A stretch of 64,000 nucleotides of DNA from Breviolum minutum Mf 1.05b.01 (Eukaryota; Sar; Dinophyceae; Suessiales; Symbiodiniaceae): the NCBI GenBank assembly GCA_000507305.1, contig DF239106.1, positions 191,067-255,066 of the forward strand. The letters are read 5' to 3'. Positions within the stretch are counted from its first letter, which is position 1; every line of letters starts with the position of its first letter. Positions 34,210 through 46,537 of the stretch are shown here, piece by piece. The notes beneath the pieces were generated by a model. It was given only the letters and a program-made list of their open reading frames with translations, made no database searches and had not been told where the DNA came from. The translations under genes were made by a program, and so were the position numbers.

Positions 34210-36200
34210 TTTTGCATGTCAAGAATTAAGGCTTAAGCTACGTTTCTTTTTGGCTACAGTATATTTTTGGAATAACAAGTTCATATGAAAGGTGAAAATG
34301 ACGGTATCCAAAAGGAATCCACTCTTTTAGGGGTTCATTTGAATGTTTGATGTGGGTGTGCTTGAGTGTATTGTGTGCCTTCCGGGAAAGCTTTCAGAAC
34401 TATAATCTGAATGAGCAAAGTTCACAGACCTGACTGTGATTTGAGATTTCAAACAAAATTTGACTCGAAAACACAATGATGAAACAATCCAAGCAAGAAT
34501 CCACGAATCGCAATTCAACATGCATTTTTTAAATATCCAAGATACTGGGAACCTTCCCCCAAAAAAGGGGGCGAAATAAATCACGGTTTGCTCAACCAAA
34601 TTTTGTGATAGTTTGCAGCGCGTTTTGATTGATTGTCATTCAGGTTTTTGACGAAGTCGGTCAACCTTCACTTTTGTTTATTTAACGTGATCTTTTACGA
34701 CTTCCACCATGGCAAACCACCATGAAAAAACACCATTTGGAAGAACATTTTCCGTTGGAACTTTTGCCAACCACCAAACATTTGCAAATCTAAGATCAGG
34801 GTATAGTTTGAGACCAATTTTGTTTGGGCATCAAACCCTGCATGGTCCATGGTCGTGTGATCCAACGACCCTGGCAACATCTTGAGGTGCAAAAGGTTGT
34901 ACCGCCAGGACTTTGGGATTTTGAGGGGGATTTACTGGCCCGAAATCCATACCACACGGCGGTACAAAAAAAAGCAGCCAATGGAAATGGCAAGCCCAAA
35001 AGTTCAAAAACTCCAAGCTGAAAATGGCGGAACATTTCTGAAAGACATGGAAGTTGGTCCCAATCATCATTTTTGTTTATCTTCGGAGCTGAAAATCTCA
35101 ACTTAAGGGCGGGGTTTCGCCTAACAGAGAATCCGTTCCTGGAAAAATTGGGTTGTGATTTCCAGTCAATGACAAAATTTTGGCAATAATGATGAAGATA
35201 TTGTTAATGGTTCAGAAATCTGGTTGCTGCACTGGGCTGTGATACATGACACTCTTCCAAGAAAGGGCACCCTATTCTTCACGTCAATTGGTGCTGGCTG
35301 TGATTTCTCTTCCAGTGTATTACCTCTGATCGGAATGATGGGGAGATGAGTCTATTGAATTCTTTTCTTCAGAAAATGGTTGCAGCATCCATTATAAAGA
35401 AACCGTGGTAAGGATGAGATGACCATCTACTCTACTTCGGGATTTTCCCGTGGTGAGGATGAGATGATCTACTGTACTTAGTGGCAGTGTAACAAGTGTC
35501 GCCACGGGTTCTTTTGGTTTCATACGCGTATGAAGATCCGACCACGTGTAATAGACACTAACAGTACGCCTTGTGATGGGCCAGGCGATGGGAATTCCTA
35601 TGTTTGCTAACCAGCATGGGATATGGGATGAAATTTCAGATGGGATTTTGGATTCCTCGCTTTCCTTTGATCTCTTTCCGTGATCGTTTGGAAGGGTTCC
35701 TGAAATAGTCAAAGAGTGAGTTGCTGAATGATTGTGACATTTCCACAACACAAAAGAGGCCGTCTTGCTTGGTATATCTCTAACTTGCTTAGGGCCCTGG
35801 CTTTCTTATGAAATAAACACATTTTATAGACCTTCATGGCTCGGCTCCTTTCGCTGTTTTTGTTTTTTCATGTGCAGGACTACTCCGCAATCTAAAATCC
35901 AGTCATACGAAATCATCATGTTGTTTTTGGATTGAAACATTTTCCCCCAAACCTTGAGAATTTTTGGGGTTCAACATATCTACACTCCCTGAAAGTAACA
36001 TATCCCCTTGAAAAAGCCGGCAATTTTGGAGTCGATGATGTTCCTTTCCCAGTTTGGTGGGATATATTATCATTTCTTCGTTCCCTGGAGGGTAACATTT
36101 CTGGCAGGAAAGTTGTCCCTGAAAGCCACTCGTCTAAGACGCTGACTGGAGGACTCCTGAACTGTGACTCGCAAGAGGCATGGGCATAGCGGGAATGTCG
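34210..36200. other. non-coding, no gene recognised
   Basis: A diverged foldback at 34690-34800 (CCACCATGGCAAACCACCAT) resembles 6270-6350. The remainder has short competing frames on both strands and no convincing domain or splice pair. Confidence 0.4.
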
Positions 36201-36208
36201 GAGCGTGG

Positions 36209-36310
36209 GGCCTTGGTTTCAAATGTTTTTTATTATGTCCCTGAAACATTGGTAGAAATGATTCAATTTGACGGCTAATATTTTTCAAATGGGTCGAAAC
36301 CACCAACTAG
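36209..36310. repeat. foldback MITE-like element, family A copy 11
   Basis: GGCCTTGGTTTC to GAAACCACCAACTAG, with the core AATGATTCAATTTGACGGC. Confidence 0.65.
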
Positions 36311-37206
36311 TATGGAACTATTGTTGCAAAGGAAGGTTTGTATAGGTGTCTTGGTAGTGACGTCACAAGTAGTACCACTGTGATGGTGGTAGCAATGCAG
36401 CAACGTTGGCCTCAATCAAAGTGCCACGAGTTGCGAAGTGTTAATTCTTCCCAAGTTGGTGAAAGTTGGTTGTTTTATTTGTGGACCAAATTTGATGGGG
36501 ATCTTGACACCATGCTTTCTGGGATGGATGAACATGATAGTAAGCAAACAGTTCTGTGATGTGCGCATGTTTCTAGCACTTCATGGTCGATGACCACTTT
36601 CTCATTGGGGCTGCTGTTTTGAAACGAAGCCCTGCGGATGTGTGTTTTCTTTCAAGTAGGTGCAATATACAAGTTTTGTAGCTCATTGGCAAGCACAAAC
36701 CAATACATGACATGGGGGTGTCACACCATCTACCGTAGTGTATTATATACATTGTATATATTGAGGGGCAGCCAAAGCCCTGGTTCACAGCGGGTAAAGA
36801 AACCGTTTAAGTTTAAGGAAGGCAACCAAAAATTAACCTTCAGCGTCCACTGGTTTTTCAGTGTTTTAGGCATTGCCCAATGTATAGCGGTATTCACAGG
36901 CCTTTTTTTCCAATTTTTTGTACTTCACCCCGCAGCAGCCAAGTTAGCTGGCAGGCGGAAGAATTTTGTGCAAGGCATCCATCGGTGGACCAAGTGGCAA
37001 GCAGCTCCAAGGGGAATCAAGCAACCAAAAACATCTACCCTGTAAAGGTACTTTGTAGAAGGAGTGTTCCAAGGATTTTCTGTGATTAAATAATCATGGC
37101 AATCATTCAGATAAATTGTTGACATTTGTTGGCGTAGCCTTGCGAAGAATGCCATGTGCCTTTGAGTAGTTTGGTGTCTCCAGTTTTTCAAGTCGCGCTG
37201 CACACA

Positions 37207-37312
37207 AATGGGTGTTTCCAAAAATAGGGATACCCCAAAATGGATGGTTTGTAATAGAAAACCCTATTAAAATGGATGATTTGGGGGTACCCCTATTTTT
37301 GGAAACACCCAA
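37207..37312. repeat. foldback element, family E copy 2
   Basis: GGGTGTTTCCAAAAATAGGG and CCCTATTTTTGGAAACACCC are perfect 20-bp terminal inverted repeats. The interior matches 6994-7102. Confidence 0.85.
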
Positions 37313-37319
37313 ATAGTAG

Positions 37320-39000
37320 GTCAATTCGATCTATTTCCATACTTTCGTAGGAGAAATTGCTTTGCAGCTCTATGATCTTTTCACAGAGCAGATTCATGCA
37401 AGCTCAGCTGCACATAAATTCACGAAGTACATTACTAGTACATAGCATATACAAGACTCATCCCAATATCCAGACATTTGTTTGCATTAAAAAAATGAGT
37501 TGAGCAGCTTGCCATCACGTGAACCATCCTTAACATCCCTTGATTAATATAGATCCATATAGTTTGTTGGTGGATTACCTCAAGGCATTTCATTGCTTTT
37601 TGTAAATCAAACACTCGAAAAGTTGGTGGAGTTCATTGGGAGGGAATCCTCCCAAAATGGTCCTGATTAAAAAGGAATCGTTTTACAGTTGAGATGATAT
37701 AAAGATGTGTTTTTACACGTCAATGTGTAAACAACATATTTATATTTCAACTAGGATCAAATTAACAATCCACAAATTGCTTAACGTTCCGGCCTTATGA
37801 AAAGGCGGGCCAAATTTGGTTTTGGTAGGGGTTTACATGGGTGAAGTTAGTGAAGACATGTCAATTCATAGATATTCTCCACCATGAAAAGCCCTTTTTG
37901 AAGGCCTTATAAGCCTTAGAAAGGTAGGGATGTTTGAAAGATCCAGGGTTGGTTGGCTTGGATTTTTTTTGCCGCATAGAGGTTACAACCTGACTTGCTA
38001 AGCACTTAGTCTAAGAAAATGATCAGGTGACATATGTTTTTTCGGGTCAGTGTTGGATTTTTCTTTGACTTAGCTAACCGGCTTCATTTACGTGAGGGGT
38101 GAGCCTGCTTCTCATGGCAGGCAGAGACTCACCGATGTTTGGAAGCAATCGAGTCTAGAGCGACTTTGCTTGAAGTTGGATCCATTGAAAATATGTGAGG
38201 TTTTTGTTGAAGCCACGGAAAGTTGAATGAAACCTGAGACCTACAAAGTCATAAACCCTTGGACTATTGGAGGTTTATGCAAACATCATGACTTCTTTTT
38301 GATTCATGTAGCACTTGATGCCACTTTCCTTTGGTGGCATTTCAATTTATCAAAATCAAAATACATTGGAAGATACTTGGCATGTTGGGTCTCAAAAACG
38401 GTCCCCTAGCCATTCAAAGTTTCTTATAGTTTGCCTCAAGTTGACCTCTTGCTTGGACTTTTTTTTTGGCTAAGAATTTCTGTTCTCTTTGTGGAGCTGG
38501 TACTTCCGATCGGCACCGGATCCAGTCATACATGGCTATAAATGGCTTTAAACAGACGGGTATCTACGGTTATTTCACCCCCATGGGTAGCCCACTTTTT
38601 TTCGGATCATTGGACCGGGGGTTCAGGAGTTTTTTTTCGAAAAAAAAAAAACAGCTTGGGCTTGGAGCCCGAAGAGAGAGTTGAACTTTTCAGTTGAGAG
38701 TTGAACCCCTGAAAATCAACCGCTGGAACCTAAAACTCAACCAAAAACAGGAGGAACATCATCTTCCAAACCACCGGATTTTTGTGTTCAACATGTGAAT
38801 TGTCCAGTTGAGATACAATGAAACATCATGACATCCCCTCATAGGTCGATCATGTTGATAGAAATACTGTAAGCAATAGGATTTGGATATATGACAAATA
38901 AACATGTGCCAGGAATGAGCTATAATTGTCCAGATTTCTTGCAACAGTATCTCATTTGAGCAAACAAATACTTCACCCAGTCATGTGGGGAATTTAAAAA
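37320..39000. other. non-coding, no gene recognised
   Basis: AT-rich and unique-looking at this resolution. No long frame, clear foldback or microsatellite was seen. Confidence 0.4.
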
Positions 39001-39052
39001 GCCATTATAAGGATTCCTATCAAACTACATCCTGAAACCATTCTCAAATGAG

Positions 39053-39365
39053 CAATGAAAAACCAATGAAAAAACACCACATGGTTGTTTAGGGTATATA
39101 GGGGAGTATACTACACAGCTATATGGGGATTAAAATAAACCGGTACAAGAATCCCAGAATCCCTATTAAACAACATTGCAATGAAAAACCAATGAAAAAA
39201 CACCACATGGTTGTTTAGGGTATATAGGGGAGTATACTACACAGCTATATGGGGATTAAAATAAACCGGTACAAGAATCCCAGAATCCCTATTAAACAAC
39301 ATTGCAATGAAAAACCAATGAAAAAACACCACATGGTTGTTTAGGGTAGATAGGGGGATTATAAT
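39053..39365 (+). repeat. 126-bp tandem repeat, about 2.5 units
   Basis: The phrase CAATGAAAAACCAATG starts at 39053, 39179 and 39305, exactly 126 bp apart. Units contain the family I phrase ACAGCTATATGGGGATTA. The first two units look nearly identical, so the duplication is recent; the third diverges after about 60 bp. Confidence 0.9.
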
Positions 39366-39546
39366 GATTTATGCTATCCAATTTTAAGGATTCCTATTAA
39401 ACAACCAGGATTTCAACGAGAAAGTCTCCGAGACAACCCCTTTGTTCGTGGCTCGTGGATGTTTTTGAAAACGACTCCGAGGCCCTGCTTCGTAGAACCC
39501 CCTCCTGGTTTGTACAGGAGTCGTTTCGAAAGGGTTTGGTCATACA

Positions 39547-39648
<102 letters not shown>

Positions 39649-39649
39649 A

Positions 39650-39650
<1 letters not shown>

Positions 39651-39710
<60 letters not shown>
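39651..39710 (+). repeat. (ATG)20 microsatellite
   Basis: Twenty uninterrupted ATG units following the TTG tract after a TAG. Confidence 0.97.
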
Positions 39711-39814
39711 TTTTTTCAAAACAAATCTGACATGAGTTCTCCGGAGATGTACAATCACAAGTTTTTCAAAGGTGATGGTGATGGGTGGTGGTTGAACAAA
39801 AAATGAATCTTCAA

Positions 39815-39870
39815 CTAGGTGGTGGTTTCAAATGTTTTATATTTTCACCCCTCCCTGAGGAGATAATCCA
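39815..39870. repeat. family A left half, truncated
   Basis: CTAGGTGGTGGTTTC and TTTTCACCCCTCCC, then unrelated DNA. Confidence 0.55.
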
Positions 39871-39974
39871 AATCCACCTTATCACATCCTACAACCTTTG
39901 GGGGTTGTCAGGTCGTCGGGGGATGTCGGGCGTGAGATATTTGGGAGGTCATGTTCAAAAATGACCATTCCAAA

Positions 39975-40066
39975 CCCATAGGATCCATGGGACTGGTATA
40001 TTTACCTAACATTTACCATACAAAAGCAAGCAAACGTAGGGAAATAAACCAGTCACGTGGGTCCTC
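39975..40066. repeat. foldback element, family B copy
   Basis: CCCATAGGATCCATGGGACT at the left, GTCACGTGGGTCC at the right, with GGTATATTTACCTAACATTT inside. Confidence 0.65.
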
Positions 40067-40564
40067 CTGACCACGTGACCATGTGGATGGATCATAAGTT
40101 CATGGCAGTGGAAAGTGAAGGTTTGGTTCGGGATCCCTGAAAAAATATAAGAATTCTGGTGCTGACTATTCCTGGGTGCGGGGTATGTCCAACATATTCC
40201 ACCTTAGATGGGAAGAAGGGAAAGGTTAGATCGACTCAAATATCCCAAACAGGAGGGGATCTGGAATGAGATGGACTCGTTTCCAGCAAGGGTATCTTGG
40301 TAGTGTCTTTTGTGTGCTTTGTGACTCAAAATGATTGAGTTTTCTACGTTTCCATGTTTTTTCCGCGGTTTTTCTGACGTTTTTTCTGGCTCCTCAACCT
40401 TGAATCAATCCGGTGGTGTTGTCATGAGGATATAGCACAAGTGGTCACTGCTAACAGGAGTCCCAGTTCTAGTACTTCTGCTTCAACGGATCGGAAGGAG
40501 GTCGATGTACCGGTCGATGGCTTCGTTCCAATGGCACGTTTTCAGGGGAGCATGGTGCTTTTTG

Positions 40565-40580
40565 GCCATTTTGGCTCAAG
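40565..40580 (+). other. relict dinoflagellate spliced leader (DinoSL), 3' 16 nt
   Basis: GCCATTTTGGCTCAAG is identical to the last 16 bases of the 22-nt DinoSL that is trans-spliced onto dinoflagellate mRNAs. Its presence in genomic DNA upstream of a coding-like block is the known mark of a reverse-transcribed, reinserted mRNA. The preceding bases do not match the 5' six bases of the leader, as is usual for truncated relicts. A chance 16-mer is not expected in 64 kb. Confidence 0.85.
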
Positions 40581-41041
40581 CCTGAACAAGCCTCGAGACG
40601 GCAAAATGGGGCGCGGACGCACGGGTAGCCAGCGCAAAGCTGCAAAGGCGGCGGCGCAGCTCCCCAGGCGAACTGTTCGACGACATCGACACACGGGGCC
40701 TGACGTTGCACCACAACGCTGGCACAACAGTGTTGTGTCACGTGTGCTGCAGACGTGCCCCTCAGTTCCCGCAAGCAGAACCGTGGACCAGTCGGCGCTG
40801 CCTCGTCTGCAGCGAGCCGGTGCACGTCCACCGCCACAAGTGGGAAGTCCGTGGCCCGGATGACTCTCAAGGCATCGTCTGGACGTCTCCTGAAAACTAC
40901 TCGTGGGTCCTGTGCGGGATCCATGCCTTCTCAGCAGATGGTGGCCGCGCGCCTCCTCCTGAGCAGCCCGCAAGACGAAGGACGAGATCCCTTCACTCCA
41001 GACGAAGACGCCTGGCACTAAGAAGGAAACATGTGGCATGA
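40581..41041 (+). pseudogene. retroposed gene (SL-tagged), Cys-pair protein of unknown function
   Basis: A block much richer in GC than its surroundings begins right after the DinoSL relict. The first ATG (40605) reads MGRGRTGSQRKAAKAAAQLP, a basic start. From about 40650 a different frame carries the more protein-like reading: GELFDDIDTRGLTL, then CHVCC and CLVC pairs 19 residues apart (zinc-ribbon-like), then HRHKWEVRGPDDSQGIVW, ending at 41041. Joining the two needs one frame change, so this copy is probably broken, or the ATG frame is not the true one. No intron is evident, as expected for a retrogene. A microsatellite begins about 60 bp after the stop. Confidence 0.55.
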
Positions 41042-41097
41042 GATTCGATCTGCAAGACAACATGGATACAGACATTCGGGAGAGCCGAAATCATAAT

Positions 41098-41790
<693 letters not shown>

Positions 41791-42233
41791 CAGTTTTGGG
41801 TCGTCAACATGAATGACATGGTGATCATACACTCACTGAATATGTTTGCCTCTGAAAGTAGGCGTTTTGCCCTAAAAAGGAATGAATCATCTTCAGGCCA
41901 TGGATTTTTCGGAGCGATTTGTTAGTTTCAGGATGTTTCAGGGGGATTTTACATCTCTGATTTCATCTATCTTCCAATCATACAGGCACCTCAAAAATTT
42001 AATAATGCTTTGCATCGGTACTTTCGGTTGGCATAGCTTACATTCGTTTGCAACAGTTACATCCAGTCTTTTAAAATCCTTTTCTCATTGGAAATTTTGG
42101 ATGGTAAGTAAATCATGGTTTAAATCATCAAACCGGCCCAATGTAATGGTGTGGAAAACCCGTGAGAACTAGAGTAAACAATCTGAACATCATCCATTTG
42201 AAAATTTGAAAAGGAAACATCTTCCAAACTTCC

Positions 42234-43250
42234 TGTCCTCTCAGTCCGTACTTGTTTATTTTACTCCTTACAGTTCTTATGCATGACACAGAAAACCGGC
42301 TACTCCGCACGGGCACCCCAACAAACACCTGGTCAGTTGGCAAGCCAATATTTGACATCGAGTATGCTGATGACACCTTGCTATTTGGTATCACTACCCC
42401 ACAGCTAGAATCAATGTTGCACGCCTTACAGCATGAAGCTATGGTATATGGACTAACTTTGAACATGTCTAAAAGCGAGCGCCTCATCCAACCTGGACAG
42501 GAAGGTAACAATATAGTATTTAGGTCAGGGGATCCGGTTCCAACAACCACTTGTTCTAAATATTTGGGCTCTCAAATAACATGGCAGAAACCAACCGATA
42601 CCGCCCTCACAGCTCGTTTTGGACTAGCTTCAGCAGCGTATAAAAGCCTTCGTACCATTTGGAACAGCAGGTTACCCATCCGCGTCAAACTCCGTATTTT
42701 CCAGTCTGTTGTTGTCTCTACCCTCATCTATAGTTTAGACTCGTTAACCATGCTTCCCAAGCATTTCAGAAGACTCAACAGCATCTACTTTCGGTTACTT
42801 CGCCGCGTAGTTGGGGTGAAAGCAGCATATATTTCGCCTGTCTCAAATATTACAGTCTGGGAACTAGCAGGGAGCCCCACAACACCAGCCCAACTAATTC
42901 TCCAACATCAAATCAAACTTTTATTGACATGCTTGGCTACTCCGCCGAACGACCCTTTCCATCACATTGTGTTTTGTTCAGCCTTGAGAGACCGAATCGA
43001 ATGCAACAAAAAATCATCCCGGGGAAGACCTCCACCTCACTGGCTATCACTCATGTTAGACTATTTACAGCTACCCATCAATCACTTCTTTCCACACCAC
43101 CCCCACATCACAAACCCAATGACCCTCCAACAACTAATAAAGAAAACACCTCGGTTAACGGGGTTCCTGGTGGCGGCGCCTACGTGCGCATCTCTGTTTC
43201 CTTTTCTCCAGCTTGCCAGACCGGAGCAGCAGAGCGCAGGGCAAGGCTAA
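42234..43250 (+). CDS. LINE reverse transcriptase, C-terminal half (5'-truncated)
   Basis: In-frame from 42234 (CPLSPYLFILLLTVLMHD), which is the QGCPLSPxLF motif at the start of RT fingers/palm block 4. The catalytic FDIEYADDTLLFG follows, then LNMSKSE, KYLGSQIT, and the thumb-like KLRIFQSVVVSTLIYSLDSL. YADD is the metal-binding active site. Everything N-terminal is missing. The bases just upstream (GAAACATCTTCCAAAC) are a family C phrase, so the truncation point coincides with a foldback repeat. No zinc finger or RNase H follows, so it is not the missing RT of the other LINE pieces in frame. Confidence 0.88.
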   Translation, partial: CPLSPYLFILLLTVLMHDTENRLLRTGTPTNTWSVGKPIFDIEYADDTLLFGITTPQLESMLHALQHEAMVYGLTLNMSKSERLIQPGQEGNNIVFRSGDPVPTTTCSKYLGSQITWQKPTDTALTARFGLASAAYKSLRTIWNSRLPIRVKLRIFQSVVVSTLIYSLDSLTMLPKHFRRLNSIYFRLLRRVVGVKAAYISPVSNITVWELAGSPTTPAQLILQHQIKLLLTCLATPPNDPFHHIVFCSALRDRIECNKKSSRGRPPPHWLSLMLDYLQLPINHFFPHHPHITNPMTLQQLIKKTPRLTGFLVAAPTCASLFPFLQLARPEQQSAGQG

Positions 43251-43370
43251 AAAAAAGTTGTGTGGATCTTTGGATGGATTTATGCAGAAGCTGAAAATCC
43301 TAGCCTTTTTTTGCTATAAGGATTAACTATGAGATCTTCAATGTTTGTGGAAGCTTGTCAGCAACCACCT

Positions 43371-43565
43371 AGGACAGTTTCATGAAATGGGATACAAGGC
43401 GGGGTCCCTACTAGTTGTAACTCGGATTATAACTTCTACAAGTAGGTTTACAACCCCAGTTACCCATTTATGAGGCCATCTAAAGAGGTTATAACATGTT
43501 ATAACCACCATTTTTAACTGGTAGGGGCCCACCTTGTAGAGTTTTTGTCCTAAGTCGTTTACCTG
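43371..43565. repeat. foldback element, family H copy 1
   Basis: Outer arms CTAGGACAGTTT and TTTTGTCCTAAG; inner phrases GATACAAGGCGGGGTCCCTA and GTAGGGGCCCACCTTGTA. Related phrases recur at 50675-50960, 51935-52020 and 55712-55860, and in diverged form at 23080-23170 and 45955-46030. Confidence 0.65.
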
Positions 43566-43944
43566 CTGGCTTTAGGTTGGGAAATGAGGCTTGAGGATCT
43601 TAAGGTTTCAGGAGGGAATTTTTTTTGCCATCATGACCGGAACATCCTCATGGGAATCTTACATGGGTTGGAGAAAAATATGAGAAAAGTGGTCATAATA
43701 GAATTAATAGAAGAACAGCAACTATATTACTTCCAAATGCACCCACAACTGCCAAGATATATTTTCGAATTGGATGGTTTGAGATACACTACAGACACAC
43801 CCATACGCCAGAATGATCCTTCCTCAACATCCGGCTAACCCATGTGGCAATACATTTTATAACAAAGTTTCAATCCGATCCCAATCCGTTTTCCTTCAGT
43901 CACCGTTAAGGTCCGCATATCAAATCCTAACCCCCCGCCAAAAT

Positions 43945-44035
43945 CAACGAATGTCCCCTGAAAAGGGACCATCTTAAAGGAAATGAATCATTTGCCATCA
44001 ATTTTCAGGTGAAAAGATGAATTTTCAGGGTTCCC
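43945..44035. repeat. family C-like foldback
   Basis: GTCCCCTGAAAAGGGACCAT with AAAGGAAATGAATCAT. The phrase AAGGAAATGAATCATCTTCC also occurs at 56378 and, with changes, at 41878. Confidence 0.5.
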
Positions 44036-44251
44036 TTTCACTGACACTTCCATCATAATAAACACAAACAGCACCTTTCTTACTTCTAAATGCGCCCAAA
44101 ATGGCCTGTGAAATCAGATCAGAGCCATCTCTCGCCCTTCCGAAATTCACCACTTGAATGTCCTAGGAATTTAATAAATGGTGAGGATCAATGGGTTATT
44201 TCACCTACTTACAAACGGAGTATATTGGGGTTAAAACCCACATATCCTAAC

Positions 44252-44334
44252 CATTGATCCTCTAACTTCCCGGGACCCGGAAAAATCCTCATCCATCCGC
44301 AGGTCACAGAATTCAAGGGTTCCAAAGGTCGCTC
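44252..44334 (-). CDS. candidate exon, unknown protein
   Basis: After a long pyrimidine-rich acceptor (TTTTTTCCCCTCATGACTTG then TCCAAG|G) the minus strand reads ERPLEPLNSVTCGWMRIFPG then PGKLEDQ to a GTTAGG donor. The plus strand was not examined in detail. Confidence 0.33.
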
Positions 44335-45010
44335 CTTGGACCAAGTCATGAGGGGAAAAAATTGGAAAAACGATGAGTTAGCAGATCCAACGGATTTACC
44401 AAAAAGGTTTGGGGATACTTGGAGGATGGGCTCCCAGGACGGACGGATACGTGGTGATGGTTCCCATGTTTTTGAGCCATGAAGTTCGGGCCATTTGTAA
44501 GGGATGATCCTCCAAGTAGGAAGGATGTTTTTTTTTGGACTTGAAATACTCTTTCTGAAAAATCGTGGAAGTGGAAAATGGCTTTGGGTTGGTAGCAGGG
44601 AGGTATTTTTCATTTCCATGATTACGGGAGGAAGGGTAATTTTGGATGATCCCTCAAATTAGTTGCTGCTTTCGGCATGCAAACTAAGTTGGTTTTGCCC
44701 CCCGAACCTCCAATCTCAGTGGCAAATCCATGATGGCTATAGGTGAACTTTTGATTGGGAAATCCTCAGTGCTTTCAAGACTTTTCCGTTGGGTGAAGAT
44801 TAATTACAACTTGACCAGAGTGTTAGTTTTTGGAATGTTTTGCAAACTAGCGGCGTATCTAGTCCATAGATTTGTTCAGTTTCAAAGGGCATTTTGGAGA
44901 GCTTACTGTAATTGTTTTGAATGTGTTGTTGTTTTAATGTCTTTGGATTGAAAACTGGTGTCCCACCCACTTCATCTATGTAATCTTAAGCTGCTACAGA
45001 ATGACAAAGA

Positions 45011-45195
45011 CTCACTCACTCAATCAAACAAGCAAACTAGCACGCAATGAATCAATCGATGAATCAATTAGTGACAAAAACGAACAAAGGAACAAACGCA
45101 CGAACGAGCGAGCAAGCAAGCAAGCAAGCAAGCCAGCAAGCCAGCAAGCCAGCAAGCCAGCAAGCCAGCAAGCCAGCGAGCACACACACAAATCA
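45011..45195 (+). repeat. tetranucleotide-period tract, drifting sequence
   Basis: Reads as successive 4-mers that change gradually: CTCA, ATCA, AACA, AGCA, ATGA, AACG, then (AGCA)n and (AGCAAGCC)n. Period 4 is kept for about 180 bp although the unit changes. Confidence 0.8.
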
Positions 45196-46274
45196 AAACA
45201 TTAAAGCCAGCCAGGGCACAGTAAGTAAGAAACAAGGAGTGTAACGGAAAAAGAGCCAAAGTGCCAAATCCCAATTGCTTTTACTGTGTTTGTGCGTGTC
45301 TTTTTGCGTTTTTTGTTTGCTCCGTTTTTCCTGTGCATTTTGCTAGTCGGGCTTGTTCAAAATGTTTTCCTATTCACATGGATTGTTTTTCCTTGAATGC
45401 GTTTTTCAATTGTCTAGAAGGGTGTGGAGCCATTGAAAGGTGAAGTGAAGCTTTCGAAACCTCAACAAAACAGACAAAGTTATTTTTTTCACAGCAAATC
45501 TTAACCTAGATAGAAATGCTCCATTATGTACAGTAGGGAATATTTGTCCAACTAATTTCCCCTGTTGAATGTACAGTAATCCCTTTTTTCACCTTTCCCG
45601 TAGGTACAGATTCTAATCATCTGAAAGTTAAAATCTTTAGCAAGTAATCTAAGATGTACCAAGTTTGGGTCAGCCTTTACAGGTGTCATTTCAAGTTTCA
45701 CCATTTGTTTTTAAACATGGAAAAAACCATTCTTATGGCCAAACTACCTCCCATGAAAACTACAGCGGCATCTCTTGTGGTTATTTATGGTGATTCTTTC
45801 AATACCAGCTCTTTGCAACACCCTATCGGTCTCTGGGCAAATTACAGCGACCAAACCGCCGAAGTCACCCCAAATGGTGGCTAAGTAAGGGAAGTGTCCC
45901 CCCAAATCCTCGAAACGTTCAGGTTTAGGAATTATAGGACAAATTGCCCAGATACAAAAAGGGCCCGCCCTAGTTACAAGGTAGTTATAACCCCAGCAAA
46001 CCCTATTATTTAACCATGCTTGGGAAGTGGGTTTTCCACTAGGGATAAATCCACGAAAATAGTAGGCTTCGGGGGCCCCATCTCATTGTAGGTGTATTTT
46101 TTGGAAATCCCTCCTCCAACAGACACAATCAGGAAAGCATCGTGCAGGAGGCCCTGCCGCAAGTTTCTGAGAGGTGGATTTCAAGCTGCGTCAGAGTCGT
46201 ATTTCAGACAGGTGCCATAGAAATTAGGAGTTCATCCCGTGAGATGAAAATTCTGAAAGATTTCAATTAACTAT

Positions 46275-46325
46275 ATATATACAATATATACACAAATATT
46301 TATTTATATATATATATATATAATT
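46275..46325 (+). repeat. (AT)n-rich tract
   Basis: TATATATATA with short interruptions. Similar AT tracts lie at 165-205 and 3040-3105. Confidence 0.85.
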
Positions 46326-46537
46326 TCAGAAATACAATATAAATACAGTCTAGGCATGTGTAGCAATTGTGTAGCACCTCACCTATAGTCTTGAGAGTTT
46401 TGTTTTCCTGAAGAGTGATACCACTTTGGTTATTTTGAGATGTCCTTTGAACATACAGTATTTGAACTTAGGATCAATGGCGACATTTATTTTGTCCATT
46501 CCTACAACATATCCTTATCAATTGGTCAGAACCCCCT

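Noticed and set aside
40542..41075. Minus-strand 177-codon ORF over the retrogene
   Set aside because: It is antisense to the SL-tagged block, and the DinoSL match fixes the sense strand as plus.
42929..43294. 121-codon plus ORF overlapping the reverse transcriptase
   Set aside because: It is a shadow frame of the RT thumb region, without motifs.
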